Shown here: in pieces, positions 37,578 to 46,826 of the stretch
Layout of the letters: every line of letters starts with the position of its first letter
How positions within the stretch are numbered: position 1 is the stretch's first letter
From: Bacteroidota bacterium
GTDB lineage: Bacteria > Bacteroidota > Bacteroidia > Flavobacteriales > Flavobacteriaceae
Assembly: GCA_020161455.1 (NCBI GenBank)
Contig: JAIUNZ010000007.1
Span: 1-64,000, forward strand
Reading direction: 5' to 3'
Length of the DNA: 64,000 nt
The notes under the pieces: model-generated
Seen by the model: only the letters and a program-made list of their open reading frames with translations
Told to the model about the DNA's origin: nothing
Databases searched by the model: none
Made by a program: the position numbers and the translations under genes

Positions 37578-38012
37578 TTACTTGAATACAGTTTTTCCTC
37601 TCCAAACTTGCAATGTGATAAAAACGATAATCATGCCTGATGCTAATCCTTCAAACAGTAATCCAATACTGTATTCGTTTACACTAGCACCGCCAAAAAG
37701 AAATTTTTCGGAAAGATTAGCAATATAAGCATCTCCGCCTTTGTAATGAATAAAAGCAACTAAGCTGATGATGCTTAAAATCACACCAATGAAAGCAGTT
37801 AACCCAGCAGAAAACATATTTTTCAAATACCCATTTTTCCCTTCGGCAATATTTTGTTTTACAGTGCGATTCACACCGTAAAATACAAATAGGACATTAA
37901 AAAATCTTAAATAAAAGTTATTTGCTAATCCGGCTATTTCCATAGCTAAAAAAAAGATAGCTATTCCAGCAAAGATTAAAAATCCATTAACAAGTTCTTT
38001 AGATAATTTCAT
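37578..38012 (-). CDS. Uncharacterised four-helix membrane protein
   Basis: 144 residues with four predicted membrane segments, at about residues 8-28 (FLIFAGIAIFFLAMEIAGL), 34-50, 68-90 (FSAGLTAFIGVILSIISLVAF) and 112-136 (IGLLFEGLASGMIIVFITLQV). A cytoplasmic-looking basic loop lies between helices 2 and 3. The arrangement recalls DUF4199-type inner-membrane proteins of Bacteroidota, but I cannot confirm a family. It is a single gene between ribF and bioB on the same strand, separated from both by more than 70 bases. Confidence 0.75.
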   Translation of the reverse strand: MKLSKELVNGFLIFAGIAIFFLAMEIAGLANNFYLRFFNVLFVFYGVNRTVKQNIAEGKNGYLKNMFSAGLTAFIGVILSIISLVAFIHYKGGDAYIANLSEKFLFGGASVNEYSIGLLFEGLASGMIIVFITLQVWRGKTVFK

Positions 38013-38125
38013 GGTACTAACTATTAAATTAATAATTTGATAACCATAAAGTTAAGATAAATATTGTAAAAATTTATTTTTTTAACAAAAAAATTAGATT
38101 TTTTGAAATAGAAAAAAGGTTATTA

Positions 38126-39067
38126 TTAGGATAAAGTTTTTTCTATGTATGAAATAGCATTGAGTTTATCAAGTGACAATTGATTTTTTAAAGCAGCAAC
38201 TGATTCAAATTTTTGTTCATCTCTAATTCTTTTTAAGAAAGAAACGGTAATTGGTTTTTCATAAATGTCTTCATTAAAATCAAAAAGGTGCACTTCAATT
38301 TTTTGTTTTTGGTTGTTAGCGTCCGTAGTTGGGTTTAGTCCAATATTCATCATTCCATAATATGTGGACGATTCAACGTCACAACAAACAATATAAACAC
38401 CTTCTTTTGGAATTAATTTATACACTTCGTTAATTTGAATGTTAGCTGTTGGAAACCCAATGGTTCTCCCTAATTGTTTTCCTTTTATAACCAATCCTTT
38501 TATGGAATAACGATAATCCAAAAAAGTATTGGCTAGTGTAACATCGCCTTCGTTTAGAGCATTTCTAATTTTTGTTGAACTTACTGAAACATCATTTATT
38601 TCTTCCACAGAAATTTGTTCCACATCAAATTGATATTTTTCGCCAAAATCTATCAAATCATTAATATCTGCGGTTCTGTTTCTTCCAAATCTGTGGTCAA
38701 ATCCAATAATAATTTTTGAAGCATGAAATTTGTCAACCAAAACGATTTTTACAAAATCTTCGGCTGTTAATCTTGAGAATTCTTTGTCAAAAGGATGAAT
38801 AACTAAATTATCAATGCCAATTTTATCTAGTAAATTGATTTTTTCTTCAATAGTATTCAACTGTTTCATTTCTGTTCCTTCTTGCAAAACAGTTCTTGGA
38901 TGAGGAAAAAAAGTCAAAACAAGACTTTCGAGATTTGACAGAGAGGCATTAGAGGTTATTTTTTCTAAAATCTTCTGATGACCAAGATGTACACCATCAA
39001 AAGTACCAATAGTTACAATCGTTTTTGATTTGCACTTAAAATCTGAAATAGAATGGAATAGTTTCAA
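38126..39067 (-). CDS. ribF: Bifunctional riboflavin kinase/FAD synthetase
   Basis: RibF phosphorylates riboflavin to FMN and adenylylates FMN to FAD. The 313-residue protein has the N-terminal nucleotidyltransferase domain (VTIGTFDGVHLGHQKILEKI at about residues 18-37; IIGFDHRFGRNRTADI) and the C-terminal riboflavin kinase barrel (GKQLGRTIGFPTANIQI; YGMMNIGLNPTT; EVHLFDFNEDIY). Length and order are standard. A TACTTTTG element on the minus strand at 39097-39090 provides a plausible promoter. Confidence 0.97.
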   Translation of the reverse strand: MKLFHSISDFKCKSKTIVTIGTFDGVHLGHQKILEKITSNASLSNLESLVLTFFPHPRTVLQEGTEMKQLNTIEEKINLLDKIGIDNLVIHPFDKEFSRLTAEDFVKIVLVDKFHASKIIIGFDHRFGRNRTADINDLIDFGEKYQFDVEQISVEEINDVSVSSTKIRNALNEGDVTLANTFLDYRYSIKGLVIKGKQLGRTIGFPTANIQINEVYKLIPKEGVYIVCCDVESSTYYGMMNIGLNPTTDANNQKQKIEVHLFDFNEDIYEKPITVSFLKRIRDEQKFESVAALKNQLSLDKLNAISYIEKTLS

Positions 39068-39089
39068 GAAAGTATATTATAAATTGTTG

Positions 39090-39097
39090 CAAAAGTA
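39090..39097 (-). promoter_or_regulatory. -7 element of ribF
   Basis: TACTTTTG on the minus strand, 23 bases before the ribF start; the -33 region is unclear. No FMN riboswitch-like leader fits in the short upstream gap. Confidence 0.4.
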
Positions 39098-39206
39098 AGT
39101 TTTAGAATCTAAAAATAATAATTAATTGGGACTAAAAAAAAAGGATTAAAATGATGTTTTGACTAATGTTTATTAAAAGTCTTTTTTGTGAAAAAATAAA
39201 TTACAC

Positions 39207-39237
39207 TTTGTTAATAGTATAAAGTTGGTTATCTTTA
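39207..39237 (+). promoter_or_regulatory. Promoter of the reprolysin-like protease gene
   Basis: TTTG at 39207-39210, 19 bases, then TATCTTTA at 39230-39237 (one mismatch), 31 bases before the ATG. Confidence 0.5.
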
Positions 39238-39268
39238 CACTTATAACTCTAATTAATTTATTTCAATA

Positions 39269-41953
39269 ATGAAAAAAAATCTACTATTATTTGTAATTGC
39301 TTTTGCATTTTTCGCAAGCAGTTATGGTCAAAGTTCACTTTGGGTTAAGGCCTCAAATGAAAGAGTGAGTGCTTTGCCCAAAATGGATCGCGCTACAATA
39401 CCTAATGAATATGATTTGTATGCGTTAAATTTTGAAGCTCTTAAGAATCAATTACAAAATGCACCATTAGATTCAAGTACTACTAAATCAAATGTTGTAA
39501 TAGCTTTCCCAAACTCAAATGGTCAAATTCAAAATTATCGAATTTATGAAGCACCTGTTATGGAAAAAGGATTGTCAGATAAATTTCCTGAAATCAAATC
39601 GTATTCAGGCAAAGGTGTAGATGATGCTTCTGCTTCAATTCGCTTTAGCACTACACTTTTTGGGCTTCATGTAATGTCACTTTCTGGAAAATCTGGAACT
39701 TTTTATATTGATACTTATACTAAAGATTTGAACTATTATATTGTGTATAACAAAAAGAGTATTCACAAACAAGAAAATAAATTCAACTGTTTAGTACAAG
39801 ATGAAACTGCTTTTGTTGATGCAAAAACCAATAATTTACAAGAAAGATTGGTTAATGACGGTACTTTTAGACAATACCGTTTAGCGATGGCTTGTACAAT
39901 AGAGTATGCAGCTTTTCATGTAGCAGCAGCAGGATTAAATTCGGGTACTTTGGCTCAAAAAAAAGCTGCAGTTTTGTCTGCTATGGTAGTAACCATGACG
40001 AGAGTTAATGGTCTTTATGAAAGAGACATGTCTTTACGAATGAATTTAGTAGCTAATAATGATATCATCATATTCATTACTTCAGATAATTTTACGAATA
40101 ACAATGCAAACGCATTAATAAATGAAAGTCAAACCGTTATAGATGGAGCAATTGGTACTGCCAATTATGATATTGGACATACCGTTAGTACAGGTGGTGG
40201 TGGATTAGCTGGGCTTGGAGTTCCTTGTTCTTCATCAAAAGCTAGAGGAATTACAGGTTCTGATTCTCCTGTTGGAGATCCCTATGATATAGATTATGTA
40301 GCCCATGAAATGGGTCATCAATTTGGTGCCACACATACATTTAATAACAGTTGTGGTGGAAACATTAGTACAACAACATCTGTAGAACCAGGAAGCGGAA
40401 CAACAATAATGGGTTATGCTGGTATTTGTGCTCCAGATATTCAAGGAAATTCTGACGCACATTTTCATGCCGTTAGTATCGCTCAAATGACCTCTTTTGT
40501 TGTAAATAATGGAACATGTTCAGGCAATACACTTAACGGTAACACAGCGCCAGTTGTAGATGCTGGACTTAATTATGTTATTCCAAATGGAACTGCATTT
40601 ATCTTGAAAGGAAGTGCAACAGACGCTAATGGTGATGCACTAACATATTGTTGGGAACAAACGAATACTCAAGTTTCAACACAACCACCATTAGCAACAT
40701 CATCAACTGGACCTAACTTTAGATCTCTTCCGCCTTCAACATCACCAAATCGATATATGCCTTCTTTTGCTGATGTCTTGAATGGAAATTTAACACCAAC
40801 TTGGGAAGTAGTTCCAAGCGTTGCAAGAACAATGAGTTTTGCGCTAACCGTTAGAGATAATAGAATGCCAAATGGTGGTCAAACAAATAGAGATAACATG
40901 AATGTAGTATTTGCAAATGTTGGCCCTTTCAAAATCACAAGCCCAAATGTTGAGAATGTATCATGGAATCAAGGCTCTACACAAACCATCACTTGGGATG
41001 TAGCTGGAACAACTGCAAATGGTATTAATACCTCAAATGTAAATATTTTACTTTCAACTGATGGAGGCGTTACTTTTCCAACAGTTTTAGCTGCCAATAC
41101 TTTAAATGACGGCTCGGAATCAGTAACGTTACCGTTTGTAGCATCTACTACTTGTCGAATTATGATTGAAGCAGTTGGCAATATTTTTTATACAGTTTCA
41201 AAGAACATTGCACTAGGCTATACAATTGTAAACGAATGTAATACTTATAATTTTACAGGAGGTCCAATATCAATTGTTGATCAGGCACCAGGAAATTACA
41301 CCATCAGAACTTTAGTTATCCCAGCAACAGGAACTATATCAGATGTTAATGTTTCAAATAGTATTACTCACACTTATTTATCCGATGTAGTTACAGAAAT
41401 TAGTAGTCCAGCAAACCCAACTACTTTTGTAAAATTATTTGATAGAGGCTGTGGAAACGCAAGTGCTACTTTGAACATGAAGTTTAGTGATGGCTCTCCA
41501 GGTATTAACTGTAGCGGTGGAAACACATTACAAACAGTTTCACCTTCTGGAAGTTTAGCAACATTTAATGGTCAAAATCCACAAGGAACTTGGACATTTA
41601 GAGTTTATGATAATTTTGCTGGTGATTCAGGAACAGTAAATAGCTGGTCCGTTGAAGTATGTACTCAAACCGTTACCTTAAGCACTCCAGAAAACAATAT
41701 CGGATTTAATGATTTTGCTTTGTACCCAAACCCTAATAATGGTAACTTTACCATTCAGTTTTCAAGTAACTCAACCAACGATGTAAATGTGATGGTTCAT
41801 GATATAAGAGGTAGAGAAATAATGAAACAAGTTTTTGAAAACAAACCATTATTTAACGAAAATATTCAATTAAAAAATGTTCAAAAAGGCATTTATTTAG
41901 TTACAGTTTCTGATGGTGTTAGTAAACAAGTGAAAAAAATAGCGGTAGAATAA
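39269..41953 (+). CDS. Secreted reprolysin-type zinc metalloprotease with P domain and T9SS sorting domain
   Basis: 894 residues. Signal peptide (LLLFVIAFAFFASSYGQ), a prodomain to about residue 200, then a metzincin domain with the full HExxHxxGxxH signature HEMGHQFGATH at residues 346-356, in which three His bind zinc and Glu is catalytic. A beta-sandwich region follows (about 430-640), then a proprotein-convertase P-like domain at about 660-800 (TIRTLVIPATGTISDVNVSN, WTFRVYDNFAGDSGTVNSWSVEVC). The last 80 residues are a T9SS sorting domain (FALYPNPNNGNFTIQF to KQVKKIAVE). It is a likely extracellular protein-degrading enzyme. Confidence 0.93.
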   Translation: MKKNLLLFVIAFAFFASSYGQSSLWVKASNERVSALPKMDRATIPNEYDLYALNFEALKNQLQNAPLDSSTTKSNVVIAFPNSNGQIQNYRIYEAPVMEKGLSDKFPEIKSYSGKGVDDASASIRFSTTLFGLHVMSLSGKSGTFYIDTYTKDLNYYIVYNKKSIHKQENKFNCLVQDETAFVDAKTNNLQERLVNDGTFRQYRLAMACTIEYAAFHVAAAGLNSGTLAQKKAAVLSAMVVTMTRVNGLYERDMSLRMNLVANNDIIIFITSDNFTNNNANALINESQTVIDGAIGTANYDIGHTVSTGGGGLAGLGVPCSSSKARGITGSDSPVGDPYDIDYVAHEMGHQFGATHTFNNSCGGNISTTTSVEPGSGTTIMGYAGICAPDIQGNSDAHFHAVSIAQMTSFVVNNGTCSGNTLNGNTAPVVDAGLNYVIPNGTAFILKGSATDANGDALTYCWEQTNTQVSTQPPLATSSTGPNFRSLPPSTSPNRYMPSFADVLNGNLTPTWEVVPSVARTMSFALTVRDNRMPNGGQTNRDNMNVVFANVGPFKITSPNVENVSWNQGSTQTITWDVAGTTANGINTSNVNILLSTDGGVTFPTVLAANTLNDGSESVTLPFVASTTCRIMIEAVGNIFYTVSKNIALGYTIVNECNTYNFTGGPISIVDQAPGNYTIRTLVIPATGTISDVNVSNSITHTYLSDVVTEISSPANPTTFVKLFDRGCGNASATLNMKFSDGSPGINCSGGNTLQTVSPSGSLATFNGQNPQGTWTFRVYDNFAGDSGTVNSWSVEVCTQTVTLSTPENNIGFNDFALYPNPNNGNFTIQFSSNSTNDVNVMVHDIRGREIMKQVFENKPLFNENIQLKNVQKGIYLVTVSDGVSKQVKKIAVE

Positions 41954-41972
41954 TCTTAACGTTACTAATACT

Positions 41973-42007
41973 AAAAAAGGAGATGTTTAAAAAACATCTC
42001 CTTTTTT
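41973..42007. terminator. Bidirectional terminator
   Basis: Stem GGAGATGTTT/AAACATCTCC flanked by an A-run and a T-run, between the convergent protease and lipoprotein genes; it just touches the stop codon of the latter. Confidence 0.9.
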
Positions 42008-42524
42008 ATTGAACAGTAGCTTTAACTTTTTCAAATAATTGAGGCACTTTATGGATTTTAAAATCTAATTCAAAAGTTGTAGTTTCATTTTTGTTTTCAA
42101 GGGATAAAGAACCTTCCTCTACTTTAAAATAGCCGGCTTGACCTTTACAAAAACAATGTCTTCCAAATATCATTTTTACTTCTTGAAGATTTTTATCTTT
42201 CAAATTTAGTAAAGGTTTAGAAGAGTTAATTTCAAATAATATTTCTTCACGATGTTGACCATCTTGTAATCCTTCTTCAACTGTTTTATTGTATTGATAT
42301 TGAATTACAGATGTGGCTGTATTATCTAGCATTTGATAATAAATACCGCCTAAATCATCTGTTTTTACTTCTAAACTTTTGTTCTTATATATCTTAACGG
42401 TACAAATACCATTATCAGGACAAACCGATTCTATAGAAGTAGTTTTTGAATTTTCAACTACTGATTTTTTACAATTACAAAATGACAAACTAAATGCCAA
42501 TGGAATTAGAAAAATTTTTTTCAT
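42006..42524 (-). CDS. Uncharacterised exported protein, possible lipoprotein
   Basis: 172 residues from the ATG at 42524 (MKKIFLIPLAFSLSF); a longer frame to 42566 would put 14 extra residues before an ordinary signal peptide. The signal ends SFCNCKK, a weak lipobox. The mature part has six further cysteines in three short stretches (VCPDNGICTVKIYK; GRHCFCKGQAGYF). The GRHCFCKGQAGYF segment looks conserved and may bind metal or form disulfides. I do not recognise the family. It is flanked by two secreted proteases in the opposite orientation but there is no evidence that it is their inhibitor. Confidence 0.75.
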   Translation of the reverse strand: MKKIFLIPLAFSLSFCNCKKSVVENSKTTSIESVCPDNGICTVKIYKNKSLEVKTDDLGGIYYQMLDNTATSVIQYQYNKTVEEGLQDGQHREEILFEINSSKPLLNLKDKNLQEVKMIFGRHCFCKGQAGYFKVEEGSLSLENKNETTTFELDFKIHKVPQLFEKVKATVQ

Positions 42525-42660
42525 AATTATGAATTTAGAAATAAAGATAGTCAAAAAGCTTACCATTTTTTTAAAATGAAGTAAAAATTTAAAAAAATAG
42601 ATACGTTACCTTTCCTCTTTAAACAAAAATAAACTCGACTATTCTTGTTAAAAACTGTTT

Positions 42661-42697
42661 TTTTGTCTTATTTTTTAAATTTAAGCATTTATATTTG
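42661..42697 (+). promoter_or_regulatory. Promoter of the M43 protease gene
   Basis: TTTTG at 42661-42665, 24 bases, then TATATTTG at 42690-42697. The ATG is at 42759. Confidence 0.5.
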
Positions 42698-42758
42698 CTA
42701 AAAAACTAAAGTTCAGTAAATTTGAGAACTTTTTTTAAAATTTACACTAAATACAACC

Positions 42759-43994
42759 ATGAAAAAAATTATTATTGTTTTCTTGTTCGTGAACAGCATA
42801 GTCGCTATAGCACAAAGAACATGTCATACTAATGACAAGATGAATGAATTGATTCAAAATAATCCAGAGTTTAAGATTCATCATGAAGAAACTATGGATT
42901 TTATTCGAAATCCAAATAATACAAATGCTGCATTAAATAGATCTACCAGTGTGGTTTATACAATTCCAGTAGTTGTGCATGTATTATATAAAAACGCTGC
43001 GCAAAATGTTAGTGAAGCACAGATTTTATCACAAATAGGAATATTAAATGCTGATTATAGAAAAACAAATACTGATTTTAACTCAGTTGTTCCAACAGCC
43101 TTTAGACCATTAGGAGCTGATTTTGAACTTGCTTTCTGTATGGCAACACAAAAACCAGATGGTACTGCTACAAATGGAATTGAAAGAAAATCAGTAGCCT
43201 CTTCATTTGTTTTTGAAAATCAATACTATACGTCTGCAGGATTACCAGTTTGGGATCCAACAAAATATCTTAATATATGGGTGGGAAGATTTACAGACAA
43301 TACATTATTAGGTTTTGCTTATTTACCTTCTATTGTTGGTACTTCTTATGCAAATAGAGATGGTTTGTGTATTGGAGATAAATTTTTTGGAAATACAGGA
43401 ACTGCTCAAGCACCCTATAATAAAGGAAGAACAGCTACACATGAAATTGGTCATTACTTTGGATTAGATCATCCATGGGGTGATGGTAATTGCGATGCAG
43501 ATGATGGAGTAGCAGACACCCCAGCAACATACGATGCTTATTATGATTGTGTATCTTTTCCTAATAACACTTATATGTGTTCTCCTTCAACCAACGGAGC
43601 GATGTTTATGAATTATATGGATTATGTGCCAGATGCTTGTATGGCATTTTTTACAGCTGGTCAAAAGGCAATTGCTCAAGCAACTATGAATGGTCCAAGA
43701 GCTAGTTTGAAGACTTCAAATGGGTGCCAATCCTTGAACGTAACGGAACAAGAAGCTATTCAATCTATTGCAATATATCCTAATCCAGTATCTCAATTTT
43801 TTATGATTACATCACCTCAAATCAATGTAGATTATGTTGAAATATTCTCTACAAACGGTCAAATGGTTAAATCTCAAAAATTAGATGAAGTTAATAATAA
43901 AATTTATGTTGACAATTTAGAAACGGGAGTTTATTATTTAAGAATTTATAATGAAAATAGATTATTGAAATCAGATAAGTTGATTAAAAAATAA
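42759..43994 (+). CDS. Secreted M43 (pappalysin/cytophagalysin-type) zinc metalloprotease with T9SS sorting domain
   Basis: 411 residues. A signal peptide (IIVFLFVNSIVAIAQ) precedes a short propeptide, then the peptidase domain with HEIGHYFGLDH at residues 228-238, the zinc site with catalytic Glu. The following DHPWGDGNCDADDGVADTP and the Met-turn region FMNYMDYVPDACMAFFTAGQ are diagnostic for the M43B/ulilysin-cytophagalysin group. The end (about residues 335-411, IAIYPNPVSQFFMIT to LLKSDKLIKK) is a T9SS sorting domain. It is an expected extracellular protease, the second within 5 kb. Confidence 0.94.
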   Translation: MKKIIIVFLFVNSIVAIAQRTCHTNDKMNELIQNNPEFKIHHEETMDFIRNPNNTNAALNRSTSVVYTIPVVVHVLYKNAAQNVSEAQILSQIGILNADYRKTNTDFNSVVPTAFRPLGADFELAFCMATQKPDGTATNGIERKSVASSFVFENQYYTSAGLPVWDPTKYLNIWVGRFTDNTLLGFAYLPSIVGTSYANRDGLCIGDKFFGNTGTAQAPYNKGRTATHEIGHYFGLDHPWGDGNCDADDGVADTPATYDAYYDCVSFPNNTYMCSPSTNGAMFMNYMDYVPDACMAFFTAGQKAIAQATMNGPRASLKTSNGCQSLNVTEQEAIQSIAIYPNPVSQFFMITSPQINVDYVEIFSTNGQMVKSQKLDEVNNKIYVDNLETGVYYLRIYNENRLLKSDKLIKK

Positions 43995-43998
43995 TTTT

Positions 43999-44029
43999 AA
44001 AAAGCGGTCAAAATTTTGACCGCTTTTTT
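43999..44029. terminator. Bidirectional terminator
   Basis: Perfect stem AAAAAGCGGTCAAAA/TTTTGACCGCTTTTT between the M43 protease gene and the convergent pth. Confidence 0.92.
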
Positions 44030-44648
44030 ATTTTCCATTAAACTCATTCATCGTATTGTTTAATCCAGCTAGGGCAAATGATTGAATGATTTTAATAGAT
44101 AAATCTAAACGTTCAGTTAGTTTACTGTTTTCATCTTCATTCCATTCGCCAAGAACATAATCTACTTGTTGTCCTTTTTTAAACTGGTCACTTATACCAA
44201 AACGGAATCGTGGATATTCGGTTGTGTTTAACAAAAGCTGAATGTTTTTTAAACCATTGTGACCACCATCACTTCCTTTAGCTTTAATGCGAATGCTTCC
44301 AAAAGATAAATTCAAATCGTCTGTTATAACTAGAATATTTTCTTTTTCAATGTTTTCTTTTTCCATCCAATATTTTACCGCTTTACCACTAAGATTCATA
44401 TAGGTGTTGGGTTTCAGAAAAATTAGTTTTCTTCCTTTAATGGAATATTCTGCTATATCACCCAATTTCATGGTTTGAAAAGAGCAATTTTCTTTTGAAG
44501 CGAAATAATCAAGTATTTTAAACCCAATGTTGTGGCGCGTGTTTGTATATTCGGAACCAATATTTCCTAATCCAACAATTAAAAATTTCTTCATGTTGAT
44601 TTGATTTTCCTTGATTTGTTTTTTAAAAAGTGAAAATAACCATTTCAT
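44028..44648 (-). CDS. pth: Peptidyl-tRNA hydrolase
   Basis: Pth recycles peptidyl-tRNA dropped by ribosomes. I start it at 44648 (MKWLFSLFKKQIKEN), giving 206 residues; the further upstream ATG at 44687 adds an aromatic stretch and lies inside the rplY terminator. The conserved core would also be kept by a start at 44594. Motifs: LIVGLGNIGSEYTNTRHNIGF with catalytic His, FLKPNTYMNLSGKAV, VITDDLNLSFGSIRIKAKGS and GGHNGLKNI. The length after the start choice fits the family (about 190). Confidence 0.93.
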   Translation of the reverse strand: MKWLFSLFKKQIKENQINMKKFLIVGLGNIGSEYTNTRHNIGFKILDYFASKENCSFQTMKLGDIAEYSIKGRKLIFLKPNTYMNLSGKAVKYWMEKENIEKENILVITDDLNLSFGSIRIKAKGSDGGHNGLKNIQLLLNTTEYPRFRFGISDQFKKGQQVDYVLGEWNEDENSKLTERLDLSIKIIQSFALAGLNNTMNEFNGK

Positions 44649-44677
44649 GGTGTAAAAGTAATAGAATTGAAACCAAT

Positions 44678-44710
44678 AAAAAAGCACCAGTAAATAACTG
44701 ATGCTTTTTT
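44678..44710 (-). terminator. Terminator of the prs-rplY transcript
   Basis: Stem GCATCAGT/ACTGGTGC (one G-T pair) flanked by A-run and T-run when read on the minus strand, 19 bases after rplY. Confidence 0.85.
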
Positions 44711-44728
44711 GAAAAGGTATATTGAAAA

Positions 44729-45337
44729 TTATTTTTTCTTTCCTTTTGCTGCAGTTTTTTCTGCTTTTGCTGCTTCTTGAGCGGCTTTCATAGCAGCACG
44801 AGAAATCTTCACTTGCGCTACAACAGTGTTGTCTGGATGCATTAATTTAAAATCTCCAAGAACTAATTTAGTAACATATAATTTGTTACCCATTTGTAAT
44901 TCTGAAATGTTGGCTTCAACGTAATCAGGAAGGTTTTTTGGCAAAGCTTTTACTTTCAATCTTCTTTGGTTCAAACGTAATTCACCACCAAGTAAAACTC
45001 CCGGAGAGGTTCCTGTTATTTTTACAGGAACTTCCATCATGATTTCTTTTTCGTCATTTAATTGAAAGAAATCAATGTGGTTAATTCTGTCTGACACTGG
45101 GTGAAACTGAATGTCTTGAAGAATTGCATTAAATGTTTTACCTGCCAAATCAACTACAACTGTGTGTGCGTTTGGAGTGTAAACCAAGCTTTTGAATGCT
45201 TTTTCTTCTGCTGCAAAATGTACTGGTTGATTTCCTCCGTAAATAACGCAAGGAACCATTCCAGCATCACGTAAGGCTTTTGTTGCTTTTTTGCCTACGC
45301 TTTCTCTTTCTGATCCTTTAATCGTAATCGATTTCAT
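44729..45337 (-). CDS. rplY: 50S ribosomal protein L25/general stress protein Ctc
   Basis: A 202-residue long form (Ctc/TL5 type) of L25, which binds 5S rRNA. The N-terminal RNA-binding domain shows [30 protein letters not shown] and [19 protein letters not shown]. The C-terminal TL5-type beta domain includes [17 protein letters not shown] and [19 protein letters not shown] lysine/alanine-rich tail ([18 protein letters not shown]) follows, as in other Flavobacteria. It lies 65 bases downstream of prs on the same strand. Confidence 0.97.
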   Translation of the reverse strand: MKSITIKGSERESVGKKATKALRDAGMVPCVIYGGNQPVHFAAEEKAFKSLVYTPNAHTVVVDLAGKTFNAILQDIQFHPVSDRINHIDFFQLNDEKEIMMEVPVKITGTSPGVLLGGELRLNQRRLKVKALPKNLPDYVEANISELQMGNKLYVTKLVLGDFKLMHPDNTVVAQVKISRAAMKAAQEAAKAEKTAAKGKKK

Positions 45338-45402
45338 TGTAAATAATATATAGTTAATAATAATTCTATTTCAAAAATGCATTGACAACTTATAATTGTC
45401 TT

Positions 45403-46344
45403 TTACATTAAAAATTTTCCACTAATGGAATTGTTGTGTTGCACCATGTGCATAACTTCAGCAAAAAGTGGTGCACAACTCACTACTTTTATTTTATTTG
45501 ATTCTCTTTTTAATGGAATTGAATCCGTTACAATCAATTCGCTTAATTGAGAATTTTCTAATTTTTCATATGCATCACCTGATAAAATAGCATGAGTACA
45601 AATAGCTCTAACGCTTAAAGCACCTTTTTCAATCATCAAATCAGCTGCTTTGGCTAATGTGCCGCCAGTATCAACCATGTCATCCACCAATACTACATTT
45701 CTTCCTTTAACTTCTCCAATTAATTCCATAGTTCCAATTACATTTGCAGCTTTTCTTTGTTTGTAACAAATAACCACATCAGAATCTAAAAATTTAGAGT
45801 AGGCATAAGCTCTTTTTGAGCCACCCATATCTGGTGATGCAATTGTCAAATTATCTAATTGAAGACTTTTAACATAAGGCAAAAAGATAGTTGAAGCGAA
45901 CAGATGATCTACTGGTCTTTCAAAAAAACCTTGAATTTGGTCAGCGTGTAAATCCATAGTCATAATTCGAGTAGCACCAGCAGTTTCTAATAATTTAGCT
46001 ACTAGTTTTGCTCCAATCGGAACTCTTGGTTTGTCTTTTCTGTCTTGTCTCGCATAGCCAAAATAAGGAATTACTGGAGTAATGTGTCTGGCTGAAGCTC
46101 TCTTTGCAGCATCAATCATTAACAACAACTCCATTAAATTGTCTGAACTAGGAAAAGTAGAACAAACAATAAAAACTCGTAAACCTCTAATAGACTCTTC
46201 AAACGAAGGTTGAAATTCACCGTCACTAAATTTTGAGAACGTAACTTTACCAAGCGGAATTCCATAGTTTTTGGCTATTTCTTCAGCGAGGTGGACACTT
46301 TGGGAACAAGCAAATATTTTTGCTTCAGGTTCTTGATGTGACAT
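45403..46344 (-). CDS. prs: Ribose-phosphate pyrophosphokinase
   Basis: Prs makes PRPP from ribose-5-phosphate and ATP, for nucleotide, His and Trp synthesis. The 313-residue protein has GKVTFSKFSDGEFQPSFEES, the YFGYARQDRKDKPRVPI loop, MDLHADQIQGFF, and the PRPP-binding loop VVLVDDMVDTGGTLAKAA. The length is standard. It is followed by rplY and forms a conserved prs-rplY-pth set. A minus-strand TAAATTTG at 46473-46466 could start its message, with a leader of about 115 bases. Confidence 0.98.
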   Translation of the reverse strand: MSHQEPEAKIFACSQSVHLAEEIAKNYGIPLGKVTFSKFSDGEFQPSFEESIRGLRVFIVCSTFPSSDNLMELLLMIDAAKRASARHITPVIPYFGYARQDRKDKPRVPIGAKLVAKLLETAGATRIMTMDLHADQIQGFFERPVDHLFASTIFLPYVKSLQLDNLTIASPDMGGSKRAYAYSKFLDSDVVICYKQRKAANVIGTMELIGEVKGRNVVLVDDMVDTGGTLAKAADLMIEKGALSVRAICTHAILSGDAYEKLENSQLSELIVTDSIPLKRESNKIKVVSCAPLFAEVMHMVQHNNSISGKFLM

Positions 46345-46465
46345 TTTTTATTTGTTGTTTTATACCGCTACGCTTACTACTAAATGATTAAGATGTTGCC
46401 TAATTCTTTTCGTGTGTATTCGTCTCGGGTGTAGTTAGTTAGTTGTGCTTCGTTTTACCGAGGTG

Positions 46466-46473
46466 CAAATTTA
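46466..46473 (-). promoter_or_regulatory. -7 element of prs
   Basis: TAAATTTG on the minus strand, about 120 bases before the prs start; the -33 region is weak. Confidence 0.4.
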
Positions 46474-46515
46474 GGAATAAAATTCAACTATGAAAGCATA
46501 TTTTTAACTATTTTT

Positions 46516-46547
46516 TTGTTTGTGTGAAGAAAAAATATTTACATTTG
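46516..46547 (+). promoter_or_regulatory. Promoter of tRNA-Leu
   Basis: TTG at 46516-46518 (or TTTG at 46519-46522), then TACATTTG at 46540-46547, spacing 17-21. It would give an 80-base leader to the tRNA. Confidence 0.6.
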
Positions 46548-46635
46548 CAACCTCTAAAGCATATCCTTTGCTTGGATGTTATTGTTTTAATTAATTTTTC
46601 TAAAAATTAAATTTAATGATTTCATTTAACACTTT

Positions 46636-46715
46636 GCCCGGATGGCGGAATTGGTAGACGCGCACGACTCAAACTCGTGTTCCTAGGAGTGTGGGTTCGA
46701 TTCCCACTCCGGGTA
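46636..46715 (+). tRNA. tRNA-Leu(CAA)
   Basis: An 80-nt class-II-like cloverleaf. The acceptor stem is GCCCGGA with TCCGGGT (G1-U72 wobble) and discriminator A73. The D arm GGCGGAATTGGTAGACGC is typical of tRNA-Leu. The anticodon stem CACGA/TCGTG holds the loop CTCAAAC, so the anticodon is CAA and it reads UUG. A variable arm precedes the T arm (GTGGGTTCGATTCCCAC). CCA is not encoded. It marks the border between the conserved region on the left and the accessory island on the right. Confidence 0.97.
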
Positions 46716-46717
46716 CT

Positions 46718-46747
46718 AACCTTCAAGGAAACTTGAAGGTTTTTTTG
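46718..46747 (+). terminator. Terminator after tRNA-Leu
   Basis: Stem ACCTTCAAG/CTTGAAGGT with a GAAA loop and a T-run, immediately after the tRNA. Confidence 0.9.
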
Positions 46748-46793
46748 TTTTATTTAAGTTCGTTTAGGATGTATTTCTTTTCAAGAAACAAAA

Positions 46794-46826
46794 AAGACCT
46801 CACATCTCTGTGAAGTCTTTTGTTTT
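46794..46826. terminator. Second hairpin with A/T-run flanks
   Basis: Imperfect stem AAAAGACCTCACA/TGTGAAGTCTTTT, about 50 bases beyond the tRNA terminator. It would work in either direction. No gene ends directly before it on the plus strand; see the tRNA-like tail finding. Confidence 0.6.

Noticed and set aside
38041-39268. FMN riboswitch for ribF
   Set aside because: The upstream gap of ribF is about 200 bases shared with a divergent gene, and none of the conserved RFN-element helices could be found.
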